This document shows positions 10,120 through 14,548 of a stretch of 14,548 nucleotides of DNA, piece by piece. The position numbers and the translations under genes were made by a program. Within the stretch, counting starts at the first letter, position 1; the number at the start of each line of letters is the position of its first letter. The notes below the pieces were generated by a model. That model was not told the origin of the DNA. It searched no databases and worked only from the letters and a program-made list of their open reading frames with translations. Location: assembly GCA_002405485.1 (NCBI GenBank), contig DHLW01000132.1:1-14548 (forward strand). Reading direction: 5' to 3'. Source of the stretch: Phycisphaerales bacterium UBA4658. Lineage in GTDB: Bacteria > Planctomycetota > Phycisphaerae > Phycisphaerales > UBA1924.

Positions 10120-10929
10120 TCAGCCACCCAGGGCTTCGAGCACGAGCGGCTTCTCCCATGGAGTGACTTCGTACACCACCAGCGATCCGATCACGCGACG
10201 GAAGATCCTCAGTCCGCTCGCCTCGGGAACGCTCAACGAACGATCCTCACGGGCTCTGTCGATCAGGAGTGCCACGCCCCTGCCGTTGACGCGTGCGAGC
10301 ATCACGACCGTCTTCTCACCGACGATCCGGCCGTCGTAGCCGTCGCCATATGACCAGCCGACGAGCTCAAGCCCCGGCCGTGCGGTGATCGAGAGCGGTT
10401 GTCCCATGCGCGATTGGACGTACTGCGCGAACGCGGGCCCCTCGGTGCACACCTCTTCGGGCGTCCAGTTGGCGTTCTCGAGCGCGAGATAGATCTCCTG
10501 CGGTGAGACGAGTCTGGCGCCGGGCGTGGTAATGTGCACATACGCCGCCCAGGCCCCCGCCAGGCCCAGCACGAGAACCGCCGCCACCGCAAGTCGACGA
10601 AGGCGAATGAGCGTGGACGTTCGCGACGGCCCCCTTTGGTTGCCGGTCGTCGCGGCGTTCTCCGTACCTGCAAGCGTGAGGGTTCCGACGGCCATCCCTT
10701 GGGGGGGCGCTCCCGTCGGCCTCGCCGCGGACCGCTCTGAACGCCCGTCCGCGTCGAAGCGATACATCGCACGGATCTCGCGATCAGCGTGCGCCTGCCG
10801 CTCAAGATGCGACCGGAGCTCGGCGGAGACCTTGAGCTCGCGCTCGAACGCGGCGACCTCATCGGGCGAGAGCAGCCCGTCGACGTACTCGTCGATCCTG
10901 GACATCGCGTCAAACGGTCGGGACGTCAT
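10120..10929 (-). CDS. Anti-sigma-factor-like single-pass membrane protein
   Basis: Probable regulator of the ECF sigma factor encoded just upstream. The start MTSRPFD at 10929 overlaps the sigma stop as ATGA; the open frame extends further upstream but only inside the sigma gene. Of 269 residues, 1-56 form a charged helical domain (DEYVDGLLSPDEVAAFERELK...), the layout of anti-sigma N-termini. A low-complexity linker follows (57-108), then a transmembrane helix at about 111-131 (RRLAVAAVLVLGLAGAWAAY), then a periplasmic domain (132-269). It lacks the HxxxCxxC zinc motif of ZAS anti-sigmas; the only Cys is C161. The periplasmic part, with LVGWSYGDG and VNGRGVALLID, resembles the output domains of other anti-sigma-like proteins. 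Function is inferred from context and topology. A C7 tract lies in the linker. Confidence 0.85.
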   Translation of the reverse strand: MTSRPFDAMSRIDEYVDGLLSPDEVAAFERELKVSAELRSHLERQAHADREIRAMYRFDADGRSERSAARPTGAPPQGMAVGTLTLAGTENAATTGNQRGPSRTSTLIRLRRLAVAAVLVLGLAGAWAAYVHITTPGARLVSPQEIYLALENANWTPEEVCTEGPAFAQYVQSRMGQPLSITARPGLELVGWSYGDGYDGRIVGEKTVVMLARVNGRGVALLIDRAREDRSLSVPEASGLRIFRRVIGSLVVYEVTPWEKPLVLEALGG

Positions 10930-11483
10930 GCTCCACCCCCGGCCTCGCGTGCCTGGAGAGCCCCCCGGAGCCGCTGGCGTGTTCGGTGCACATGGCTCAT
11001 GGCCGTGCCCTCCGGGATGCCAAGCGCCTCGGCGATCTGGTGGTAACTCATGTCCATCACGGTGCGCATGAGCAGGCACGCGCGCGGCTCGTCGTCGAGC
11101 TCGCGCAAGGCATCAGCAACGATCCCTGTGAACTCCGCCCGGCCACCCGCACCATCGACGCCGGAGCCGACATGGGCCACGCGCTCACCCATCACGCCAG
11201 GATCGGTCGGCAGGGTCCGGGAGCGAGCGCGTCGGCGGCGCTCATTGAGCGCGGTGAAACGCACGATCTGTCCCATCCACGCAGCAAAGCTCGTGCCCGG
11301 CTCAAACTCGTGCAGCTTGCCGAGCGCGATCATGGCCGCCTCCTGCACAACGTCGTGCGCCTGCTCACGATCCTGGGTGACGGCCGCGGCGATGCACCAC
11401 AACGCCCGCCGCGCATCCTCAAGCCGAGACGCGAATGCGTCCGGTGTCAGCCGTTCTGGACCCGTCGAGATGGACGAATCCAC
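10926..11483 (-). CDS. ECF-type RNA polymerase sigma factor
   Basis: A small sigma-70 family factor with regions 2 and 4 only. Region 2 runs from ARRALWCIAAAV through DVVQEAAMIALGKL, then FEPGTSFAAWMGQIVRF and a basic RRRRARSR. Region 4 is ADALRELDDEPRACLLMRTVMDMSYHQIAEALGIPEGTAMSHVHRTRQRL, with the helix-turn-helix at YHQIAEALGIPEGTAMSHV. The EFEPGTSFAAW stretch is common in sigma factors of the Planctomycetes-Verrucomicrobia group. I chose GTG 11483 because GGGAGG lies 6 nt upstream, giving 185 residues, typical for ECF factors. ATG 11522 and ATG 11624 are in frame but lack such a site. It is coupled by ATGA to the anti-sigma gene, a normal arrangement for a sensor-controlled regulon. Confidence 0.94.
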   Translation of the reverse strand: MDSSISTGPERLTPDAFASRLEDARRALWCIAAAVTQDREQAHDVVQEAAMIALGKLHEFEPGTSFAAWMGQIVRFTALNERRRRARSRTLPTDPGVMGERVAHVGSGVDGAGGRAEFTGIVADALRELDDEPRACLLMRTVMDMSYHQIAEALGIPEGTAMSHVHRTRQRLRGALQAREAGGGA

Positions 11484-11489
11484 GCGAAT

Positions 11490-11495
11490 CCTCCC
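11490..11495 (-). promoter_or_regulatory. Ribosome binding site of the sigma factor gene
   Basis: On the minus strand GGGAGG precedes GTG 11483 by 6 nt. It is the strongest site upstream of any in-frame start and decides the start choice. Confidence 0.65.
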
Positions 11496-11722
11496 GGCGA
11501 GCTGCACCCCGACGCCTCCCATGATCCCAAGCCCGTGCACTCGGCGGACACTCACGCAACGGAGCATGTCCGGTGACCATCCGCGCCTTGCAATACTAGC
11601 TGGACAATCCCGTTCATTCGGCACGGCGGCGTCGCCCCTTGCGCCCCCCCCACTTTCCCTTGCTATCGGTCCAGGCGCAAGTGCCCGCCGAAATCTGGCG
11701 CGGTTGTCGGTGCATTCCGCAA

Positions 11723-11754
11723 GACAGATGATCGAACGGACATCTGCGTCTGTC
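11723..11754. repeat. Inverted repeat, possible operator
   Basis: CAGATG (11725-11730) is mirrored by CATCTG (11741-11746), and the overlapping GACAGA (11723-11728) by TCTGTC (11749-11754). The two registers are alternatives sharing the left arm. It overlaps the weak -10 candidate at 11727-11732, a position where a dimeric regulator could act. Confidence 0.35.
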
Positions 11755-11789
11755 CGGCGGCGTCGGGAGCACAGTCGTTCCCCTCGGCC

Positions 11790-11845
11790 CTGAGAACCCG
11801 ATACGCCCCGCCAAGTGTGCGGGGCTGGCGCCGCCGTTTTCTCAG
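11790..11845 (+). promoter_or_regulatory. Nested hairpin in the leader of the surface-protein gene
   Basis: The outer stem is CTGAGAA (11790-11796) with TTCTCAG (11839-11845). The inner stem is GCCCCGC (11805-11811) with GCGGGGC (11819-11825) and a 7-nt loop. It ends 9 nt before the AGGAG ribosome site. It may shape the 5' leader or stop incoming transcription; a short TTTT run lies at 11837-11840. Confidence 0.4.
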
Positions 11846-11853
11846 CACATCAC

Positions 11854-11858
11854 AGGAG
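11854..11858 (+). promoter_or_regulatory. Ribosome binding site for ATG 11867
   Basis: AGGAG lies 8 nt before the ATG that opens a signal peptide, confirming the start. Confidence 0.7.
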
Positions 11859-11866
11859 ACGTTCCC

Positions 11867-12694
11867 ATGCTTCGCGAAAGCACCGCTGTCCTTGCGCTCA
11901 TGTCGGCCGGGTCCCTCTCGCATGCCGCCGCCGTCATCCGATCCGCCGCTGGACCGGATCCGGCCTCGATCGCGTCCTCGGTCGACCTCTTCCGCGCCGA
12001 CATCTCGCTCGGGGGCGGGAACAACGGCAACGGCGGCGCGTTCACCGTCGGCCGCCGAGAGATCAACTGGGACGGCGGTGCGAACTCCACCATCACCACT
12101 CCGCTCGCCGCCAACGGCTTCAACGGCAGCCCCGTGCAGCGCGGCGCGCTCTACTCGACGTCAGGAGCCGGGTTCATCCAGTCGGCCAGGATTCCCGGCG
12201 ACGATGCCAATCCGAATCTGCGCTTCGGCGACATCAATGGCACGTACGACGACACCTTCAAGACGTTCTCGTCTCAGAAGCTCTTCGCCGCCAGCGGCAG
12301 CACCATCACCGACGTGCGGTTCTTCATCCCGAGCAGCCCGTCGACGCCGGCAACCGTCATGGGGTTCGGCGCGGTGTTCACCGATGTCGACCTCGCGCAC
12401 ACCACGCGCATCGAGCTGTTCGACTCCTTCGACGCGCTCATCGGGATCTACTCCGTGACTGCGTTCAACAACGGGCTCTCGTTTCTCGGTATCTCCTTCG
12501 ATGATGGGACTCGCATCGGACGCGTCCGCATCACCGCCGGCAACAGCGCGCTCTCAGCGCTGAACACCGACGACGGCACGTGCGATGTCGTTGCGATGGA
12601 CGACTTCTTCTACTCCGAACCCCTTCCAGCACCCGGCTCCGCCGCGTGCCTGATGATCGGCGGACTGCTCGCCGCACGTCGCCGTCGCAACTGA
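11867..12694 (+). CDS. Exported surface protein with PEP-CTERM-like C-terminus
   Basis: 275 residues. Residues 1 to about 22 are a signal peptide (MLRESTAVLALMSAGSLSHAAA). The body contains GRREINWDGG, a region around FGDIN...FKTFSSQKLFAASG, FGAVFTDVDLAHTT, LSFLGISFDDG, and VAMDDFFYSEP. I have seen this order of motifs in exported proteins of planctomycetes and other PEP-CTERM bacteria; the fold is probably beta-rich and the function unknown. The last ~22 residues (LPAPGSAACLMIGGLLAARRRRN) have the PAP box, hydrophobic stretch and Arg cluster of exosortase-sorted proteins, so it is probably processed and attached at the cell surface. It stands alone and divergent from the ECF sigma gene, which may control it. 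Confidence 0.85.
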   Translation: MLRESTAVLALMSAGSLSHAAAVIRSAAGPDPASIASSVDLFRADISLGGGNNGNGGAFTVGRREINWDGGANSTITTPLAANGFNGSPVQRGALYSTSGAGFIQSARIPGDDANPNLRFGDINGTYDDTFKTFSSQKLFAASGSTITDVRFFIPSSPSTPATVMGFGAVFTDVDLAHTTRIELFDSFDALIGIYSVTAFNNGLSFLGISFDDGTRIGRVRITAGNSALSALNTDDGTCDVVAMDDFFYSEPLPAPGSAACLMIGGLLAARRRRN

Positions 12695-12705
12695 ACTTCC
12701 GATCA

Positions 12706-12720
12706 ACGGCGATGCGCCGT
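12706..12720 (+). terminator. Hairpin after the surface-protein gene
   Basis: ACGGCG (12706-12711) pairs perfectly with CGCCGT (12715-12720) across the 3-nt loop ATG, starting 12 nt after the stop. No T-tract follows, so terminator activity is inferred from position and stability. Confidence 0.4.
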
Positions 12721-12747
12721 CCGGCGGTTCATGGAGGGCCTCTGCTC

Positions 12748-12763
12748 GCGCACCACGGTGCGC
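12748..12763. terminator. Hairpin in the convergent gap, possibly bidirectional
   Basis: GCGCAC (12748-12753) and GTGCGC (12758-12763) pair around a CACG tetraloop. The site lies 15 nt beyond the lysozyme stop on the minus strand and 54 nt beyond the surface-protein stop on the plus strand. No T-tract on either side. Confidence 0.35.
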
Positions 12764-12777
12764 CGGCTGCTGGCAAC

Positions 12778-13218
12778 CTAGGGCCGCGGCCACAGCTCCC
12801 GGGGGTCCTTCCCCGTCGCCATCATCCGGCTCAGCCGCTCTGCCCGCTGGCCGACTTGGCGGGCCCAGCGGCTGTCCAGCATCATCTTCGCTGCCAGTTC
12901 GTACCGCCCCGACTGCATGGTGGACAGGGTGAGCTTGAACCCGAGCAGGCCGTTGATGCCCAGGTTGAACGCCATGTCGAGCAGCACCCGCTGACGCACC
13001 TCATCCATCAGCTCAACCCATGGCAGCGCCTTCACCAGCTCGCGCCAGTGGTGGTCGATGTCGTTGCCCAGCAGGTATGCCGACTCCTCGCGGGTGATGC
13101 CGCGATCCTCTAGGTTCCGGCCGACGCCGATGGTCAGCTTGCCGGCGGTGCAGCGGTAGGGCTTGAGCCGCTCGCCCTCGTGGAGGCGCAGCTGCTGGAT
13201 CATTGCGCTGCGGTCCAT
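12778..13218 (-). CDS. Phage-type lysozyme (endolysin), GH24 / T4-like
   Basis: A 146-residue muramidase that cuts the glycan strands of peptidoglycan; last gene of the lysis cassette. The catalytic triad is E14 (LHEGERL), C23 and T29 (YRCTAGKLTIGVG), exactly the E-8aa-D/C-5aa-T spacing of phage T4/P22-type lysozymes, with Cys in the Asp position. GVGRNLEDRGIT and the downstream helices (VLLDMAFNLGINGLLGF, LAAKMMLDSRWARQVGQRAERLSRMM) match the family's C-terminal lobe. The length is normal. There is no signal peptide or SAR-type N-terminal helix, so it should depend on a holin. ATG 13218 overlaps the upstream stop by one base (TGATG); ATG 13203 is an alternative start. Confidence 0.93.
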   Translation of the reverse strand: MDRSAMIQQLRLHEGERLKPYRCTAGKLTIGVGRNLEDRGITREESAYLLGNDIDHHWRELVKALPWVELMDEVRQRVLLDMAFNLGINGLLGFKLTLSTMQSGRYELAAKMMLDSRWARQVGQRAERLSRMMATGKDPRELWPRP

Positions 13219-13403
13219 CAGCGACGATCTTTCTTTCTAAAGATCGGGGGGCGTTTCTGGCGCGGCTCATACGGGAACGCCCGCAACGCAGCGGCGATGA
13301 CCGCTTGCGTGACGCTGTTCGACCGCCACTTGGGGTTCATGCCGATCAACTCGCTGGCGACGAACAACGCCAGGCCGATCAGCAGCTCAGTGTGCTCCGC
13401 CAT
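13218..13403 (-). CDS. Small hydrophobic protein of the lysis cassette, candidate holin or spanin-like
   Basis: 61 residues starting at ATG 13403 behind AGGAGG (13408-13413, 4 nt spacing) and 17 nt after the C39 peptidase stop. The open frame extends to 13472, but only by overlapping the peptidase gene. One hydrophobic segment lies at about residues 7-22 (LLIGLALFVASELIG), a second moderately hydrophobic helix at 31-43, and the tail is strongly basic (PRQKRPPIFRKKDRR). The size, hydrophobicity, charged tail and position just before the lysozyme fit a holin or accessory lysis protein. I do not recognise a named family; the role is inferred from context. Confidence 0.7.
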   Translation of the reverse strand: MAEHTELLIGLALFVASELIGMNPKWRSNSVTQAVIAAALRAFPYEPRQKRPPIFRKKDRR

Positions 13404-13407
13404 GGTT

Positions 13408-13413
13408 CCTCCT
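13408..13413 (-). promoter_or_regulatory. Ribosome binding site of the small hydrophobic protein
   Basis: AGGAGG on the minus strand, 4 nt before ATG 13403. It places the start after, not inside, the peptidase gene. Confidence 0.75.
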
Positions 13414-13420
13414 GGGGTGG

Positions 13421-14125
13421 TTACAGGGTAGCGATGATTGCCCAACCCGAGCCAGCCCCCTCGACCATCCACCTGGGGCCGAAGTTCTTGCGGCTGTAAC
13501 GCAACCTGGCGCCCCAGTTGTTGAGGTAGCCGCCAGCTGCCAGGTTGATCTCACCGAACGGGTCGTGGACGATGAGCGCATCAGCGGTGTAGCCGATGCA
13601 GCACAGCCAATGGCCGCCACCGCCGGGGTTGCTGGCGGGGCCGTGGTGCAGGAAGCCAAGGGGCACCGGAATCCCCTTGTCGATCTGCTGCTCCACCGTC
13701 CGCCAGTCGGCCTTCTGCGTGAACGTGGCCTGCACGCCGAAGCTGGAGAGCGCCTTGAGCTGTGCGCTGCTGTCGGTGGTGTCACCGTAGCGAAGCACCC
13801 GGCCCAGGTAGGCGTCGTCGCCGTTCGGCCCCGCCAGCGTGCCGGGCCTGATGGTTTCAAGCAGCATGGCGCAGCTGGAGCTGAAGCACATGCGCAGCGC
13901 GTGCGGCGTGGCGCTGTCGCGCTGGCTGAAGTACGGCACCCGGAGCGGGTTGGACGGGGGCACCGGGTCGGGCTGCTTGCCGGCGGCTCGGTAGGTTTCA
14001 ACCCAGGTGGCGTCGGGCTTGAGCAGCGAGGCCGGCATCGCCTCCTGTAGCTGCCTGACGGCTGCCTGCTGGTGGGGAAGGTTGCGGTAGAAGCGAAAGA
14101 AGTCCTCCAGCTGGACCTGGCTCAT
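13421..14125 (-). CDS. C39-like cysteine peptidase (papain-like fold), phage cassette
   Basis: 234 residues. An N-terminal helical module of about 50 residues (LEDFFRFYRNLPHQQAAVRQLQEAMP...) is followed by a Pro-rich linker and a papain-like domain of the Peptidase_C39_2 type. Active-site residues are visible: Q68 in VPYFSQRD, C80 seven residues before M87 (spacing of the family's CxxTSxAM motif), H172 in GGGGHWLCCIGY, and D188 in IVHDPFGE. No signal peptide. It could cleave peptidoglycan peptides or act as an amidase beside the lysozyme, or it could process phage proteins; the substrate is not shown by the sequence. It starts by ATGA overlap with the upstream gene. The family call is good, the role inferred. 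Confidence 0.85.
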   Translation of the reverse strand: MSQVQLEDFFRFYRNLPHQQAAVRQLQEAMPASLLKPDATWVETYRAAGKQPDPVPPSNPLRVPYFSQRDSATPHALRMCFSSSCAMLLETIRPGTLAGPNGDDAYLGRVLRYGDTTDSSAQLKALSSFGVQATFTQKADWRTVEQQIDKGIPVPLGFLHHGPASNPGGGGHWLCCIGYTADALIVHDPFGEINLAAGGYLNNWGARLRYSRKNFGPRWMVEGAGSGWAIIATL

Positions 14126-14397
14126 CGCTCTTGCGCAGCTGCGGGCGGCGGTGAAGTGTTGCCCAAATGTAGTCGGGGCGCAAGGGCTGTCACCAAGATG
14201 GGGATAACGATGCTGCAGGCAAGGGCGACGCCCATGCCCTTGGCGACAGCTGACTCCAGTGCCCTGATGCGGTCGAACGCTGCGGCCATGTCGCTCTGCT
14301 TCTGTATGAGCGTCTGGCTGACGGCATCGAGCTTCCCTTCAAGGATGCCCAGTGCCCGGTAGATGTCCGAGTGCGAAACGTGGTCGCCGTCGCCCAT
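14122..14397 (-). CDS. XhlA-like coiled-coil/membrane protein, candidate holin component
   Basis: 91 residues. Residues 10-50 are a heptad-like amphipathic helix (DIYRALGILEGKLDAVSQTL, then FDRIRALESAV), followed by one transmembrane helix at about 53-73 (KGMGVALACSIVIPILVTAL) and a Pro-rich tail. This order of N-terminal coiled coil and C-terminal membrane helix is that of XhlA-type phage holin partners. GGGGTGA lies about 6 nt before ATG 14397. Its stop overlaps the C39 peptidase start by ATGA, so the two are coupled. Function is inferred from topology and position. Confidence 0.7.
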   Translation of the reverse strand: MGDGDHVSHSDIYRALGILEGKLDAVSQTLIQKQSDMAAAFDRIRALESAVAKGMGVALACSIVIPILVTALAPRLHLGNTSPPPAAAQER

Positions 14398-14423
14398 TGC
14401 AGTTCACCCCCATCATTTTGATG

Positions 14424-14546
14424 CTAGCTCCGGCCCTGGCCGCGCAACTTCTTTCGGCCGCGACGTTGTGGGCGCGAATGCTGACCCTGCCCTTGCGCTG
14501 TAGTCTTCGGCGGCCCGGCCTTATGGACCCGCCCCCGCGATCCGGT
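14424..14546 (-). CDS. Possible C-terminal tail of an upstream phage gene, cut by the window edge
   Basis: A minus-strand frame open from the right edge to TAG at 14426-14424, 40 residues, very basic and polar (KAGPPKTTAQGQGQHSRPQ, then RRGRKKLRGQGRS). It ends 26 nt before the XhlA-like start, the tight spacing expected in a phage operon. The composition looks like the disordered basic tail of a structural or nucleic-acid-binding protein. A second frame is also open here but runs about 100 nt into the next gene, so I prefer this one. Not identified. Confidence 0.35.
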   Translation of the reverse strand, partial: TGSRGRVHKAGPPKTTAQGQGQHSRPQRRGRKKLRGQGRS

Positions 14547-14548
14547 CT

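Larger units (their letters stand above)
11484..11866. promoter_or_regulatory. Divergent intergenic region between the sigma factor and the surface-protein gene
   Basis: 383 nt with no supported gene. On the plus strand it holds a run of eight C (11644-11651), a weak sigma70-like pair TTGTCG (11704-11709) and GATGAT (11727-11732) at 17-nt spacing, an inverted repeat over 11723-11754, and an ECF-like pair GAACC (11794-11798) and GTGT (11815-11818) at 16-nt spacing. A nested hairpin (11790-11845) and the ribosome site of the downstream gene follow. No clear promoter is visible for the sigma gene on the minus strand. Promoter calls are from consensus similarity only. Confidence 0.45.

Noticed and set aside
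10106..10121. GATGC/GCATC hairpin between the HAD and anti-sigma genes
   Set aside because: Only 5 bp, no T-tract, and it runs into the anti-sigma stop codon; within chance.
10986..11793. Plus-strand frames opposite the sigma factor gene
   Set aside because: Low-complexity Arg/Ser translations overlapping a clear ECF sigma factor.
11825..11841. Sigma-54 promoter (CTGGC-N7-TTTTC) ahead of the surface-protein gene
   Set aside because: The -12 GC is missing, and it coincides with a hairpin arm.
14411..14423. CATCA/TGATG hairpin upstream of the XhlA-like gene
   Set aside because: Five weak base pairs with a 3-nt loop; not distinguishable from chance.
12695..14548. CRISPR array, tRNA or integrase at the phage end
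   Set aside because: Looked for spaced repeats, cloverleaf signatures and recombinase motifs; none seen.

Overview
The window reads as GC-rich bacterial chromosome, most likely from a Planctomycetota lineage (Phycisphaerae-like). This is an inference from three things: an exported ELWxxDGT-repeat protein ending in a Cys-rich segment plus tandem dockerin-like repeats (NGxxGVxVQxIFEFLNAWFAG), a second exported protein with a PEP-CTERM-like C-terminus, and an ECF sigma factor carrying the FEPGTSFAAW signature common in that phylum. The last ~1.8 kb on the right looks like phage DNA.

Layout. 1-2518 (+): aconitate hydratase, cut by the left edge and missing about 80 N-terminal residues. 2515-2994 (+): hotdog-fold acyl-CoA thioesterase; its GTG overlaps the aconitase stop, and a perfect 11-bp hairpin sits just after that junction. 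3253-6315 (+): a large secreted ELWxxDGT-repeat protein with signal peptide and dockerin-like tail, interrupted by one in-frame TAG at 4417-4419. 6430-8883 (+): RecQ helicase with RQC, HRDC and a C-terminal HTH module, coupled by an ATGA overlap to a small membrane-anchored protein of unknown function (8880-9356). 9417-10064 (+): HAD phosphatase/phosphomutase-like protein. 10120-11483 (-): anti-sigma-like membrane protein and its ECF sigma factor, overlapping by ATGA. 11867-12694 (+): exported PEP-CTERM-like surface protein, divergent from the sigma gene across a structured 383-nt region.

From 12778 to the right edge a compact minus-strand cassette looks like a phage lysis module. In order of transcription it holds the tail of an unidentified basic protein, an XhlA-like coiled-coil/membrane protein, a C39-like cysteine peptidase, a 61-residue hydrophobic protein, and a T4-type (GH24) lysozyme with an E-8aa-C-5aa-T triad. 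The genes overlap or nearly touch. No integrase, attachment site or structural gene is visible, so resident prophage and assembly chimera remain equally open.

The points most worth a second look are the phage lysis cassette with two candidate wall- or peptide-cleaving enzymes, the in-frame TAG in the giant repeat protein, and the ECF sigma/anti-sigma pair facing a surface-protein gene.
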